DNA of 64,000 nucleotides. Origin: Pseudomonas sp. St316. GTDB lineage: Bacteria > Pseudomonadota > Gammaproteobacteria > Pseudomonadales > Pseudomonadaceae. The translations under genes and the position numbers were made by a program. The first letter of the stretch is position 1; each line of letters starts with the position of its first letter. The stretch covers positions 62,001-126,000 of the forward strand of contig NZ_AP021901.1 of NCBI RefSeq assembly GCF_018325905.1. Reading direction: 5' to 3'. Under the pieces are notes generated by a model, which made no database searches, had not been told where the DNA came from, and saw only the letters and a list, made by a program, of their open reading frames with translations. Shown piece by piece: positions 38,245 through 46,728 of the stretch.

Positions 38245-38371
38245 CGTTAGCGTACGCGGAGTCCATGCTTCGCCTCATTGCGCGGCGCCAAGTGCTCAGG
38301 TGCCTTTGTAGAGAGCGCTGCGCGCACCACGCGATAGCCCTGCGTACGCCGCGGTGATGTCCATTGGGAAA

Positions 38372-38392
38372 AGAGAACAGATTTATTTCTCT
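38372..38392. repeat. short AGATTTATTTCT-type palindrome
   Basis: AGAGAA and TTCTCT flank CAGATTTAT. The core resembles the palindromes at 48835-48872 and 49541-49615 and may belong to the same small repeat family. Confidence 0.4.
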
Positions 38393-38492
38393 GCTCTAAA
38401 CGTCCGCTCTTGGCCGTATGCGGCCTATCGCTACGAAGGACAGTGGTGAATAGTTAGAACCTTGTTCGTCCGCGTTTACACATAGAAAAACC

Positions 38493-38521
38493 AAAACCCG
38501 ACGCAAAACGTCGGGTTTTTT
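38493..38521. terminator. bidirectional terminator before DUF6124 gene A
   Basis: AAAACCCGACG and CGTCGGGTTTT pair across CAAAA, with T-runs on both strands. It lies between the convergent DUF805 and DUF6124 genes and has a counterpart at 55588-55616 after the second DUF6124 gene. Confidence 0.8.
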
Positions 38522-38537
38522 CGTTGAGGAATAAATC

Positions 38538-38900
38538 CTACTGCCGCGGCTCCACGTTATCCAACACCCGATTCGCCAGCAGCGAACTCAACTCAATCAA
38601 CTGCTGAATCCCAAGCGCCACATGACGCCTCGATCCATCCAGATCAAACGCCAGCTCACTCACCATGGCATCCGCCGAAGCCAGGGTTTCGCTGAGGTTG
38701 GCGAGCAAGCATTCGTTGTCGAGGCCTTTCACGACGGTGAATAGCTGCCCCGGTTTGGGGTCGTCTTTGGATTTATCCGGTTTCGGTAGCAAGTAGTGAT
38801 CGAGCACGCGTTTGGTGGTTTCGTCTTGCTGCTTGGCTTTGGATTTTGCGGACTTTAAGGTGGAATCTGTTTCAGGCGGATTGGGCGTTATTTTGAACAT
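38538..38900 (-). CDS. DUF6124 protein, copy A
   Basis: A 120-aa soluble protein of the DUF6124 family, common in Pseudomonas and of unknown function. It has a charged, Lys-rich N-terminal third (KSAKSKAKQQDETTKR) and a helical C-terminal part (ANLSETLASADAMVSELAF onward). It is nearly identical to copy B at 55634-55996; differences cluster in the first 20 residues. It is preceded by a long structured leader and followed by a strong terminator. The ribosome site CGGAACCG is weak. Confidence 0.8.
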   Translation of the reverse strand: MFKITPNPPETDSTLKSAKSKAKQQDETTKRVLDHYLLPKPDKSKDDPKPGQLFTVVKGLDNECLLANLSETLASADAMVSELAFDLDGSRRHVALGIQQLIELSSLLANRVLDNVEPRQ

Positions 38901-38926
38901 AAGCTTCGGTTCCGGATTGGTGCCGA

Positions 38927-39099
38927 CGCCCCGAAGCTACTAAACAATGGGGTGGCAGCTGTACGCAGGTTAGTAGACCGGGGAACCGAAGAAGCCGGCG
39001 CGCCTAAGCGCCCTGCGTACAGCCGCCATCAAGAACAGGGTCGGGCCCTGTTTTAGAAGCGCTTGTACAACTTCGATTACCTCGGGCTACTAAACCCGA
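38927..39099 (-). ncRNA. structured 5' leader of DUF6124 gene A
   Basis: On the minus strand the leader has a 19-bp stem (38951-38969 with 39012-39030, one A-C mismatch and one G-T pair) holding an inner GGCGC/GCGCC hairpin. A TTTAGTAG motif sits in a hairpin loop before it (39087-39094, stem 39082-39086/39095-39099) and again after it (38937-38944). The loop of the main stem contains CTACTAAC (38969-38976), which can pair with either TTTAGTAG to form a pseudoknot. Copy B keeps all these parts with a compensatory change in the stem. Confidence 0.55.
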
Positions 39100-39100
39100 C

Positions 39101-39203
39101 CACTGATGGGCAGTGGCAGGAAGACAATAGAACCCGGGTGCAAGGCGCACAAGCGGGCGGATTCTGGCGTAGTTGTAGGCAAAGGCGCAAGGATGCGTAG
39201 CTT
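39101..39203 (-). repeat. conserved upstream module, copy A
   Basis: A roughly 100-bp segment almost identical to 56202-56304 and clearly related to 47549-47642. The best-kept parts are GCGCACAAGC, AGTTGTAGGCAAAGGCGCAA and GGATGCGT. In all three places it lies upstream of a small minus-strand gene, so it may hold a shared promoter or leader start. Confidence 0.6.
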
Positions 39204-39287
39204 GATAGAGGGTGTAGGTGGGGGCTGTAGGAGGGAGGTTTTTGGGTGATGCGGGTGGCTGGTTTTGCTTTGGAATTGGGGCGATTT

Positions 39288-39383
39288 CATCGCGAGCAAG
39301 CTCGCTCCCACAGGGGATCGGGGGCTGTTGAAGGTATTGTGTTCGTCACCGCCCGGTGTGGGAGCGAGCTTGCTCGCGATAGC
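39288..39383. repeat. REP pair, outward orientation
   Basis: CATCGCGAGCAAGCTCGCTC at 39289 onward and its complement at 39357-39383, separated by about 43 bp. It matches the pair at 56389-56482. Confidence 0.8.
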
Positions 39384-39392
39384 TATCTGGTG

Positions 39393-39434
39393 GAAATGAG
39401 GGGGCTTCTGAAAAAACTGGATCGCCATCCCTGA
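39393..39434 (+). pseudogene. 3'-end remnant of a TPR gene
   Basis: In frame with a stop it reads EMRGLLKKLDRHP, against EMTVFLKKLDRQP at the end of the TPR gene (37187-37228); the DNA match runs through the stop codon into GAGCT. Nothing upstream continues the gene. It looks like a leftover from duplication or insertion at the TPR gene end. Confidence 0.65.
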
Positions 39435-39442
39435 GCTACACC

Positions 39443-39709
39443 TCAGCCCCCCTGATTGTTGCAGTCGGCTGCGTGCTTGAGGTACGTCAGGGCGCGCTGC
39501 TCACCCATTGAATCGAGGTAGGTGAGTTGCGCGTTCACCAAGCCGCAGTTCTGGCCGCTGTCTTCGGTCAGCGAGATCACCTGCTTGATATCCAGGTGGG
39601 TGCCGTAGGCGTAGGTTTCGCTAGCTGCCTCGGCCTGGGCCATGGCGGGTAATGCGCCGGCGCCCAGAGCGGTGATCAGGCAAGCGGCAGCGATGTTTTT
39701 CAGGTTCAT
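39443..39709 (-). CDS. DUF2790 periplasmic protein
   Basis: An 88-aa exported protein: signal peptide cleaved near PAMAQA (residue 26), then the DUF2790 pattern YAYGTHLDIKQVISL, CGLVNAQLTYLDSMGE and a final ALTYLKHAADC. Two cysteines may form a disulfide. Family members in Pseudomonas are small periplasmic stress or metal-responsive proteins, but their role is unknown. It is divergent from the two-component genes at 39899-41949, which may control it. Confidence 0.82.
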   Translation of the reverse strand: MNLKNIAAACLITALGAGALPAMAQAEAASETYAYGTHLDIKQVISLTEDSGQNCGLVNAQLTYLDSMGEQRALTYLKHAADCNNQGG

Positions 39710-39848
39710 GGTCGTTTTCCTTCAATGAGTTCGATGGTTTCATCGAGGCGATTCATGTTGTCTCGATGGGCTCATTAAAGGCCCGCGAGGTATCTCGGCT
39801 GTGTCGAGAAATAACTCGGTTGGATGGGTTACGTATCTGAGGTGGGTT

Positions 39849-39866
39849 GCGATACAGAGCGATACA
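39849..39866 (+). promoter_or_regulatory. direct repeat, candidate response-regulator site
   Basis: GCGATACA-GA-GCGATACA is a tandem repeat with a 10-bp step, the layout bound by OmpR-type dimers. It ends 32 bp before the response-regulator ATG, so autoregulation or joint control of DUF2790 is possible. Confidence 0.5.
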
Positions 39867-39898
39867 ATCGCCACTCTTTTTGCGTCGGAGAGCAGGGA

Positions 39899-40639
39899 AT
39901 GGAACATGTCGATCACGTATTGATCGTGGATGATGATCGTGAAATCAGGGAGCTGGTCGGCAACTACCTGAAGAAGAATGGTCTGCGCACCACCGTGGTC
40001 GCGGATGGTCGCCAGATGCGGGCCTTTCTCGAAACCAATCAGGTGGACCTGATCGTGCTCGACATCATGATGCCGGGGGATGACGGGCTGCTGCTGTGCC
40101 GTGAACTGCGCGCCGGCAAGCATAAGGCGACACCCGTGCTGATGCTGACGGCTCGCACCGACGAGACCGACCGCATCATCGGCCTGGAAATGGGCGCCGA
40201 CGATTATCTGACCAAACCCTTCGCTGCCCGGGAGCTGCTCGCGCGCATCAACGCCGTGCTGCGGCGTACCCGCATGCTGCCGCCCAACTTCGTCGTTTCC
40301 GAAAGCGGCCGCCTGCTCAAGTTCGGCCGCTGGCGCCTCGACACCACCGCCCGCCATCTGCTTGATGAAGACGACACGCTTGTCTCGCTGAGCGGCGCCG
40401 AGTACAGGCTGCTGCGGGTATTTCTCGATCACCCTCAGCGGGTGCAGAGTCGCGACCAGTTGCTCAACCTGACCCAGGGCCGTGACGCGGACATCTTCGA
40501 CCGATCCATTGATCTGCTGGTCAGCCGCGTGCGCCAGCGTTTGCTGGATGACGCGCGCGAACCGCTCTACGTAAAGACCGTGCGCAATGAAGGCTACGTC
40601 TTTACCTTTGCGGTCGAAATCCTTGGGGAGCAGGCATGA
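39899..40639 (+). CDS. OmpR-family response regulator
   Basis: A 246-aa regulator with a receiver domain (acidic pair in VDDD, phospho-acceptor in LIVLDIMMPGDDG, Lys in TKPFAA) and a C-terminal winged helix (about residues 145-240, with SGAEYRLLRVFLDHP and YVKTVRNEGYVF). The ATG at 39899 has AGCAGGGA before it. Its stop overlaps the kinase gene by 4 bp. The signal is unknown; I do not assign it to a named system. Confidence 0.88.
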   Translation: MEHVDHVLIVDDDREIRELVGNYLKKNGLRTTVVADGRQMRAFLETNQVDLIVLDIMMPGDDGLLLCRELRAGKHKATPVLMLTARTDETDRIIGLEMGADDYLTKPFAARELLARINAVLRRTRMLPPNFVVSESGRLLKFGRWRLDTTARHLLDEDDTLVSLSGAEYRLLRVFLDHPQRVQSRDQLLNLTQGRDADIFDRSIDLLVSRVRQRLLDDAREPLYVKTVRNEGYVFTFAVEILGEQA

Positions 40640-41949
40640 AACTCGCCTTGCAATGGCCCCGCACGCTGGCTTCGCGGTTGTGGCTGGTGTTCCTTGTCGG
40701 CCTGATACTCGCCCAGTCCCTGACGTTCGCCGCCCAGTACTACGAACGCTATCAAAGCACCAAGACGGCCATGCTGGGCAATTTCGAACACGACACGGCG
40801 ACGTCCATCGCCATCCTCGACCGTCTGCCGGCCGCCGAGCGCCTGGAATGGACCCAACGTCTGCAGCGCCGCAACTATGATTATTTGCTGCGCGAACATG
40901 ACCCTGGCATTCCACTCACTTCGAACGATCTCGCGGCGACGGCGGCGCAATCGCTTCAAGTCTCGCTGGGCAACAACTATGACCTGACCATTGTCGAGAT
41001 CCCGGGTCCATTCCAGCATTTCCAGGCCCAGGTGCGACTGGCAGACGGCAGCCCGGTCACCATCGACGTGCGCCCCTCGGTCAGGCCGTTGTCGCCCTGG
41101 CTGCCCTTTGCCCTGTTCGGTCAGTTAGTGTTGATGATCGGCTGCACCTGGCTTGCCGTGCGGATCGCGATACGCCCGCTCAGCCGCCTGGCCGAGGCGG
41201 TCGAGAACCTCGACCCGAACGCACACCCCGTGCAGTTGGATGAAAGCGGCCCACGGGAAGTGGCCTACGCCGCCCGGGCCTTCAACAGCATGCAGACGCG
41301 TATCGCCGCTTACTTGAAAGAGCGCATGCAATTGCTGGCGGCCATTTCCCACGACTTGCAGACGCCCATCACGCGCATGAAGCTGCGCGCCGAGTTCATG
41401 GACGACTCGTTAGAGAAAGACAAACTGGGCAACGACCTGAACGAAATCGAGCACCTGGTGCGCGAGGGTGTCGCTTACGCCCGCAGTGTTCATGGCGCGA
41501 CCGAGGCCAGTTGCCGGGTCAGCCTGGACTCCTTTCTCGACAGCCTGGTCTGTGATTACCAGGACACTGGTCGGGAGGTCAGCCTGAGCGGCAAGAACGG
41601 CGCGATCATCGAGACACGGCCCCATGCCCTGCGCCGAATCCTGGTGAACCTGGTGGATAACGCGCTGAAGTACGCTGGCACCGCCGAAGTGGAAATCAGC
41701 GGTGACGCGAGCACGGGCGTTTCGATCAGCGTACTTGACCGAGGCTCGGGCATACCCGAGGAGGTCCTGGCGGAGGTGGTCAAGCCGTTCTATCGAGTGG
41801 AAAGCTCACGCAACCGTAACACCGGCGGCACCGGCCTGGGCCTTGCCATCGCTCAGCAGTTGGCCGTTGCGATTGGTGGCTCACTGAGCCTGCGCAACCG
41901 CGACGGCGGCGGTCTTTGCGTGACCCTCGACTTCGGCCTCGATCGGTAG
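40636..41949 (+). CDS. membrane sensor histidine kinase
   Basis: A 437-aa kinase partner of the regulator before it. Order: TM1 (about residues 15-36), periplasmic loop of about 115 residues, TM2 (about 157-180), HAMP, HisKA with the histidine in AAISHDLQTPITRMK (about 238), and an ATPase domain with NLVDNALKY, DRGSGIPEE and GTGLGLAIAQ. The motifs are intact, so it should be active. The periplasmic loop has no known sensor fold. Confidence 0.9.
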   Translation: MKLALQWPRTLASRLWLVFLVGLILAQSLTFAAQYYERYQSTKTAMLGNFEHDTATSIAILDRLPAAERLEWTQRLQRRNYDYLLREHDPGIPLTSNDLAATAAQSLQVSLGNNYDLTIVEIPGPFQHFQAQVRLADGSPVTIDVRPSVRPLSPWLPFALFGQLVLMIGCTWLAVRIAIRPLSRLAEAVENLDPNAHPVQLDESGPREVAYAARAFNSMQTRIAAYLKERMQLLAAISHDLQTPITRMKLRAEFMDDSLEKDKLGNDLNEIEHLVREGVAYARSVHGATEASCRVSLDSFLDSLVCDYQDTGREVSLSGKNGAIIETRPHALRRILVNLVDNALKYAGTAEVEISGDASTGVSISVLDRGSGIPEEVLAEVVKPFYRVESSRNRNTGGTGLGLAIAQQLAVAIGGSLSLRNRDGGGLCVTLDFGLDR

Positions 41950-41956
41950 GCCGCGC

Positions 41957-41979
41957 GGGCTGCACGCCCTGTGCAGCCC
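41957..41979 (+). terminator. hairpin after the kinase gene
   Basis: GGGCTGCAC-GCCCT-GTGCAGCCC is a perfect 9-bp stem 8 bp after the kinase stop. There is no T-run, so termination is plausible but not sure. Confidence 0.5.
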
Positions 41980-42158
41980 TACGACCGGGTTCATGGCCCG
42001 CGTTTGTAAGCCATTGTATCCAGTGCATTGGCGTACTCAAAAGAACGCATAACCACCGGTTTGCAAACATAGCCGGTATACATGCCCTTGCAAGAATTCT
42101 CCCCATCGACTCGCCATCGGATCCCCGAATGGCGAGCCCTTACTCAGGAGATCTTGCC

Positions 42159-42806
42159 ATGACTATCCAATCCTACCGCCCCCAAGGCTGGCAGCTGTTC
42201 GGCCTGATCGCCGCCCTGGTGGTGGCGATGAGCATCACGGCTGTCGCTGTACAACCCGACCTGGTCGAGGGCCTGCGCAGCGCCATTCGCGCCACCGCCC
42301 GTTCCTCCTTCGCCTTGTTCCTGATCGCGTTCACTGCGTCGGCCTTTGCCGTACTGGTGCCTTCAGCGTTCTCCAAGGCACTGGTGCGTGAGAGGCGCTT
42401 CATTGGCCTGGCTTTTGCCTTCTCCCACTTGGTGCATGCCGTGCTGATCTACGGGTATGGACAGCTCAATACCGAATTCTGGCCAGCCCGCACCGTTGCC
42501 AACAACATCCCGGGCGGGACCGCCTACGCCTTCATCCTGCTGATGGCCCTGACGTCATTCAAAGGACCCGCCCGACTGCTGGGCCCCAAGGCCTGGAAGG
42601 CGTTGCACGTCACCGGCATGTGGGTCATCGCCGCCGTCTTCGCCCTCTCCAACTTCAAACGCATCCCGATGAGCGACTGGTACGTGCTGCCCTTCGGCCT
42701 CACCTGCGCCGCCGTGGCGATCCGACTGGTCGGCAAGCTGGCCATCGCCAACAAACGTAGCCAAACCAGGCAGGCATCGATGCGCCGCGCGGCAGTCGCC
42801 TCCTGA
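42159..42806 (+). CDS. ferric-reductase-like membrane protein
   Basis: A 215-aa protein with about six membrane helices, resembling the ferric-reductase/MsrQ type heme membrane proteins. Histidines in AFSHLVHAVL and KALHVTGMWV are spaced in helices as heme ligands would be. The ATG at 42159 has CAGGAG before it; the longer upstream frame lacks this. No flavin or molybdenum partner gene lies next to it, so the electron donor is unknown. Confidence 0.7.
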   Translation: MTIQSYRPQGWQLFGLIAALVVAMSITAVAVQPDLVEGLRSAIRATARSSFALFLIAFTASAFAVLVPSAFSKALVRERRFIGLAFAFSHLVHAVLIYGYGQLNTEFWPARTVANNIPGGTAYAFILLMALTSFKGPARLLGPKAWKALHVTGMWVIAAVFALSNFKRIPMSDWYVLPFGLTCAAVAIRLVGKLAIANKRSQTRQASMRRAAVAS

Positions 42807-42914
42807 CAGGCCCGCGATCCGCAACAAACGAAGCCGCCTTCTCAGGCACGACATATCCGTTCAATACATTCTCAGAAGCAGTCATCCCGGCTGCCAAAAA
42901 CAAGGAAGCAAAAA

Positions 42915-43775
42915 ATGAGCAACAGCACCCCAACCCCTCAGGCCGGCAGCTACATCACCACCCAGGACGGCGTACAGCTCTACTACAAGGACTGGGGCCC
43001 GAAAGATGGGCCAGTCGTTACCTTCAGCCATGGCTGGCCGCTGAATTCGGATAGCTGGGAATCGCAGATGTTGTTCCTGGCCGACAAAGGCTTCCGGGTG
43101 ATCGCCCATGACCGTCGCGGCCATGGCCGCTCCAGCCAGCCGTGGGAAGGCAACGACATGGATCACTACGCCGATGACCTGGCCGCTGTGATCAACACCC
43201 TGGATCTTAGCGACGTCACCCTGGTGGGTTTCTCGACCGGTGGTGGCGAAGTCGCCCGCTACATCGGCCGCCACGGCACCGCTCGGGTGAAAAAGGCCGC
43301 ACTGATCAGCGCCGTTCCGCCAATGATGCTCAAGACTGCTGACTACCCGGGCGGCCTGCCGATCGAAGTGTTCGACGGCCTGCGCCAGGCCTCGCTGGAC
43401 AACCGCTCGCAGCTGTATCGCGACATCGCGGCTGGCCCGTTCTTCGGCTTCAACCGCGACGGGGCAAAAGTCTCCCAGGGGTTGATCGATTCGTTCTGGG
43501 TGCAGGGCATGCAAGCCGGCCACAAAAACACCTACGACTGCATCGCGGCGTTCTCGGCGACGGACTTTCGCGCCGACCTGGCCAAGTTCGACGTGCCGAC
43601 ACTGATCGTGCACGGCGACGATGACCAGATCGTCCCAATTGAAGCCTCCGCCCATGCCGCCGCCGAGCGGGTGCAGAACGCCGAGTTGATCGTCTATCCG
43701 GGTGCGCCGCACGGCCTGACCGACACCCACAAGGACCGCCTCAACCAGGATCTGTTGGACTTCCTGGGCAAGTAA
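42915..43775 (+). CDS. alpha/beta hydrolase (non-heme chloroperoxidase type)
   Basis: A 286-aa soluble hydrolase. Catalytic triad candidates are the Ser in [12 protein letters not shown], the Asp in [11 protein letters not shown] and the His in [11 protein letters not shown]; the oxyanion stretch is [12 protein letters not shown]. This pattern fits cofactor-free haloperoxidases and related esterases, whose natural reaction is usually ester or lactone cleavage. A second alpha/beta hydrolase follows 41 bp later. Confidence 0.87.
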   Translation: MSNSTPTPQAGSYITTQDGVQLYYKDWGPKDGPVVTFSHGWPLNSDSWESQMLFLADKGFRVIAHDRRGHGRSSQPWEGNDMDHYADDLAAVINTLDLSDVTLVGFSTGGGEVARYIGRHGTARVKKAALISAVPPMMLKTADYPGGLPIEVFDGLRQASLDNRSQLYRDIAAGPFFGFNRDGAKVSQGLIDSFWVQGMQAGHKNTYDCIAAFSATDFRADLAKFDVPTLIVHGDDDQIVPIEASAHAAAERVQNAELIVYPGAPHGLTDTHKDRLNQDLLDFLGK

Positions 43776-43816
43776 GCCCATCGCCCCCTCCAATCAATGA
43801 ATGAAAAGGAATGATC

Positions 43817-44620
43817 ATGCCTACTCTCAAATCGCTCTTGGCCGCCACCATCACCGCAGCCGTGGCCCTGACATCGCTGCATAGCGTCGCCGCACAACCC
43901 GACACCACCAAACCCACCGTTGTGCTGGTGCACGGCGCATTCGCCGAATCCTCCAGTTGGAATGGCGTTGCTGCTCAGTTGCTGAACCAGGGTTACCCGG
44001 TCGTCGCAGCAGCCAACCCGCTGCGCGGCGTGAAGCAGGACGCCGATTACGTTGCCGACATCGTCGAGCACACCGCCGGCCCGGTGATCCTCGTGGGTCA
44101 CTCTTACGGCGGCGCCGTGATCACCAACGCGGTGCACAACAACCCCAGGGTCAAGGCGCTGGTCTACGTCGCGGCCTTCGCGCCGGACAAAGGCGAAACC
44201 GCCATCGAACTGTCCGGTCGCTACCCTGGCGGCACCCTTGGGCCGACCTTGGCCGCCCCGGTGCCGCTGGACGACGGCAACAAAGACCTCTACATCCAGC
44301 AAGACAAATTCGGCCAACAATTTGCCGCCGACGTTCCAGCGGCCGACGCCGCCCTGATGGCCGCCACCCAACGCCCCATCAGCGAAGCTGCACTGAAGGA
44401 AGCGTCTGGCGACCCGGCCTGGAAAAAAACGCCGTCGTGGTTCATCTACGGCTCGGCGGACAAAAACATCCCCGAGGCCGCGCTGAAATTCATGGCCGAC
44501 CGCGCCGGCTCGAAAAAAACCGTCACCGTCCAAGGCGCTTCCCACGTGGTGATGACGTCCAACCCGGGGAAAGTTGCAGAGCTGATCATTGAAGCGGCGC
44601 AGGCCAGTTCCAAAGGTTGA
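43817..44620 (+). CDS. exported alpha/beta hydrolase
   Basis: A 267-aa hydrolase with a signal peptide (MPTLKSLLAATITAAVALTS, cleaved near VAAQ), so it likely acts in the periplasm. The nucleophile is in VGHSYGGAVI and the His in GASHVVMTS; the oxyanion part is LVHGAFAESSSW. The fold resembles plant esterase/hydroxynitrile lyase-like bacterial proteins. The ATG at 43817 is chosen since AAGGAATG lies properly before it. It is probably co-transcribed with the hydrolase upstream. Confidence 0.85.
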   Translation: MPTLKSLLAATITAAVALTSLHSVAAQPDTTKPTVVLVHGAFAESSSWNGVAAQLLNQGYPVVAAANPLRGVKQDADYVADIVEHTAGPVILVGHSYGGAVITNAVHNNPRVKALVYVAAFAPDKGETAIELSGRYPGGTLGPTLAAPVPLDDGNKDLYIQQDKFGQQFAADVPAADAALMAATQRPISEAALKEASGDPAWKKTPSWFIYGSADKNIPEAALKFMADRAGSKKTVTVQGASHVVMTSNPGKVAELIIEAAQASSKG

Positions 44621-44680
44621 TCGCGGCGACCCGGGCCTTTTGACCCAAAGGTCCGGTTTTCTCATCCGTCAGTTGCTTCT

Positions 44681-44710
44681 AAAAACCCGGCACACTAGGC
44701 CGGGTTTTTT
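44681..44710 (+). terminator. intrinsic terminator
   Basis: CCCGGC and GCCGGG pair over a 7-nt loop, with AAAAA before and TTTTTT after. It ends the two-hydrolase unit. Confidence 0.85.
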
Positions 44711-44726
44711 CATTGCAAAACTCTCC

Positions 44727-44751
44727 GTGGCGAGGGGGCTGTTGGCCCCGA
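44727..44751 (+). repeat. single REP-like unit
   Basis: GTGGCGAGGGGGCTGTTGGC is a lone, drifted unit of the GTGGCGAGG subtype. Confidence 0.55.
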
Positions 44752-44852
44752 ATCTGGTTGCTACACCACCCAATCCATTATCATCAGCCCGCTATTCGGC
44801 AGCCCCAAGCCCCGCAATGGACAGGGCACCCAATGGAATCAAGGAGAGATGG

Positions 44853-45370
44853 ATGTACCTCAATCAAAAGCCCAGCCGCTGTATCGTGCTAGCCGGTGCG
44901 TTGGTCATCAGCGGTTGCACTTCGTTCTTACAGGGCAAGCAATACGTCGTCCCCGGCCCCGACGAACCCTCCGCAACGGTTCGCCTCAAGGCTGGAAGTG
45001 GTGCCAGGCTGGACGCCATGACCTTCAGCGATAATGGATGCTATGCGGGTTACACAGTCCTGCCCTCGAACGGCGACTACATCGAATCCCCGGTCGCCGT
45101 GAATAAGGAGCTGATCCTGACCTATTGGCAGATCGCAGGAAGCAGCGCGTGTCAAATACCGTTCTCCTTCACCCCCAGAACGGCGCCACCTATACCTTGA
45201 TCCAAGGCTCCTGGAGCAAGCCGAAGGCGGGCATTCTGCCGATCTTCAACCGTGACGAACATTTCTGCGGCGTAGGCGTGATCAAGAAAGTCGGCGACCA
45301 AGAAAGCGTCGAGCCGATACAGCAGCTGCAAATCAAGACTGGGTTCGCATGCCTGAGGTTTGTTAAATAG
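44853..45370 (+). pseudogene. lipoprotein gene broken by a 1-base frameshift
   Basis: The reading frame begins at 44853 (AAGGAG before it) with a lipoprotein signal and lipobox VISGC (Cys at 22), and runs to CQIPFSFTPRTAPPIP and a stop at 45200. In the next frame the sense continues as QNGATYTLIQGSWSKP to 45370. The two join cleanly if the run of five C at 45172-45176 had six. This could be a real mutation, a slippage-switch site or a sequencing error. The restored protein would be about 172 aa, of unknown function. Confidence 0.75.
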
Positions 45371-45500
45371 AGGCACCGTACGGCATGCGTTGAGAGTGGG
45401 TTGAACCATTTCGGGTGGAGACTGCTCTGCCCGGATAATGTCTGGACGCGCAGGCTCAGTTATCCACACAGCGCTTCATCAGACCATGTAACACGTTCGG

Positions 45501-45884
45501 TCATGCGGTTTTGGCGAGACGTTCAAACTGGCACTGATCCTGGGCGTCCTTGAGGCTGGTTTCAAACTCATCGAGCGCGGCGTATACCTTCTGCAACCCT
45601 TGAATCTGGGTCATCAGCTCCAGTTTTTTGTCGGCGATCGCCTTATTCGCCAAATCCCAGGGCAGTGCCTTGCCCCGGTGATCCTGGAGGATCGCCTGCA
45701 TTTCCTTAAGTTTGAAGCCCAATTGCTGGGCGCATTTGATGAACATCAGCAGTTCGACGCTCTGCTGGCTATAAACTCGATATTTGCCTTCGCGCTGGGG
45801 CGGTGGTAGCAAGCCAATATCTTCATAGTGGCGGATGGTTTTAACTGTCGTGCCCGACAACTGGGCTGCTTTGCCTATATACAT
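45501..45884 (-). CDS. MerR-family regulator
   Basis: A 127-aa regulator with the MerR winged helix at the N-terminus (YIGKAAQLSGTTVKTIRHYEDIGLL) followed by a dimer coiled coil (about residues 80-115). No conserved metal-binding cysteine loop is seen at the end, so a drug or redox signal is likelier than a metal. The ATG at 45884 has AAAAGGAC before it. It is downstream of, and in line with, a flavodoxin-like oxidoreductase that it may control. Confidence 0.87.
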   Translation of the reverse strand: MYIGKAAQLSGTTVKTIRHYEDIGLLPPPQREGKYRVYSQQSVELLMFIKCAQQLGFKLKEMQAILQDHRGKALPWDLANKAIADKKLELMTQIQGLQKVYAALDEFETSLKDAQDQCQFERLAKTA

Positions 45885-46041
45885 GAAAAGTCCTTTTTGT
45901 CGCATAAGACGTGGTGCGTGCACTGGCGCGCCGCATCTTTACATAGGCATACGGAGTCGGTCACCTGAGGTGTCAAAGGGTAGAACTGGCAAGGATGAAG
46001 CTGGCATCGCCTGTTGCATGGGGATGCTGCATAGGTGTGCT

Positions 46042-46620
46042 TCAGTGGCTGGCGATATCCCGGGATTGCTTGAGCCAGGCTTCCCGCTGGTTGGGCCTGG
46101 AACCGAGTAGCGGTCCAAACGTCAGGGTCTTTAACGGTTTGATGCCACAGAACTCCAGCGTGGTCTTGCGCATCTGGTGCAGGCCAGGCATGCGATAGAC
46201 CCATTTGAAGTACCACGGTGGAGTATCCATCGTGACCAGCAGGTGAGCGGTTCGTCCTTTCAGGAGCTTGTCGGGAAAGGCTTTACCTTCCCGGTACTTG
46301 AAGGCAAAACCGGGCAGGAATATCCGATCGAAAAAGCCTTTCATCAAGGCCGGAATCCCGCCCCACCAAATCGGAAAGACAAATGCCAAGTGCTCAGCCC
46401 ACGTGATATCGGCTTGAGCCTTGAGCAGATCGGGTTCCAGTTGCTGAGTCTGTTTGTAGCCATCGTGCAGGACCGGATCGAAGCTCAATGCATCCAGTCG
46501 TAACAGACGCACATCATGCCCGGCACGCCTTGCCGCCTCGACATAGCTCTCGGTCAACGCACCACAGAAACTGTCAGTTGAGGGGTGACCCAGAATCACC
46601 AGTACCCGTTTGCTCATCAT
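46042..46620 (-). CDS. flavodoxin-fold NAD(P)H oxidoreductase
   Basis: A 192-aa protein of the NQO1/MdaB/KefF group with an FMN/FAD site: LVILGHPSTDSFCGAL at the start, FVFPIWWGGIPALMKGFFDRIFLPG in the middle. These enzymes do two-electron reduction of quinones, preventing radical formation. Two ATG codons follow a GTG here; the first ATG (46620) has AGGGTG before it. It lies before the MerR gene. Confidence 0.85.
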   Translation of the reverse strand: MMSKRVLVILGHPSTDSFCGALTESYVEAARRAGHDVRLLRLDALSFDPVLHDGYKQTQQLEPDLLKAQADITWAEHLAFVFPIWWGGIPALMKGFFDRIFLPGFAFKYREGKAFPDKLLKGRTAHLLVTMDTPPWYFKWVYRMPGLHQMRKTTLEFCGIKPLKTLTFGPLLGSRPNQREAWLKQSRDIASH

Positions 46621-46728
46621 CACTACACCCTGAAAGTTGATCTTTCAGCATAGGGTGTGCCCGTAACGGGAGAGTCAATGGTTTGTAGCAGGCACAGCCA
46701 TTACTGAAGCAAAGAAGATGGAAAAACC

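Noticed and set aside
38937..39099. CTACTAAAC / GTTAGTAG motifs considered as integron attC sites
   Set aside because: The core does not fit GTTRRRY, and no integron integrase or cassette order is present.
39090..39428. A 112-codon minus-strand frame across the module and REP pair
   Set aside because: Similar frames arise at each module copy in different reading frames, so the conservation is in the DNA or RNA and not in a protein.
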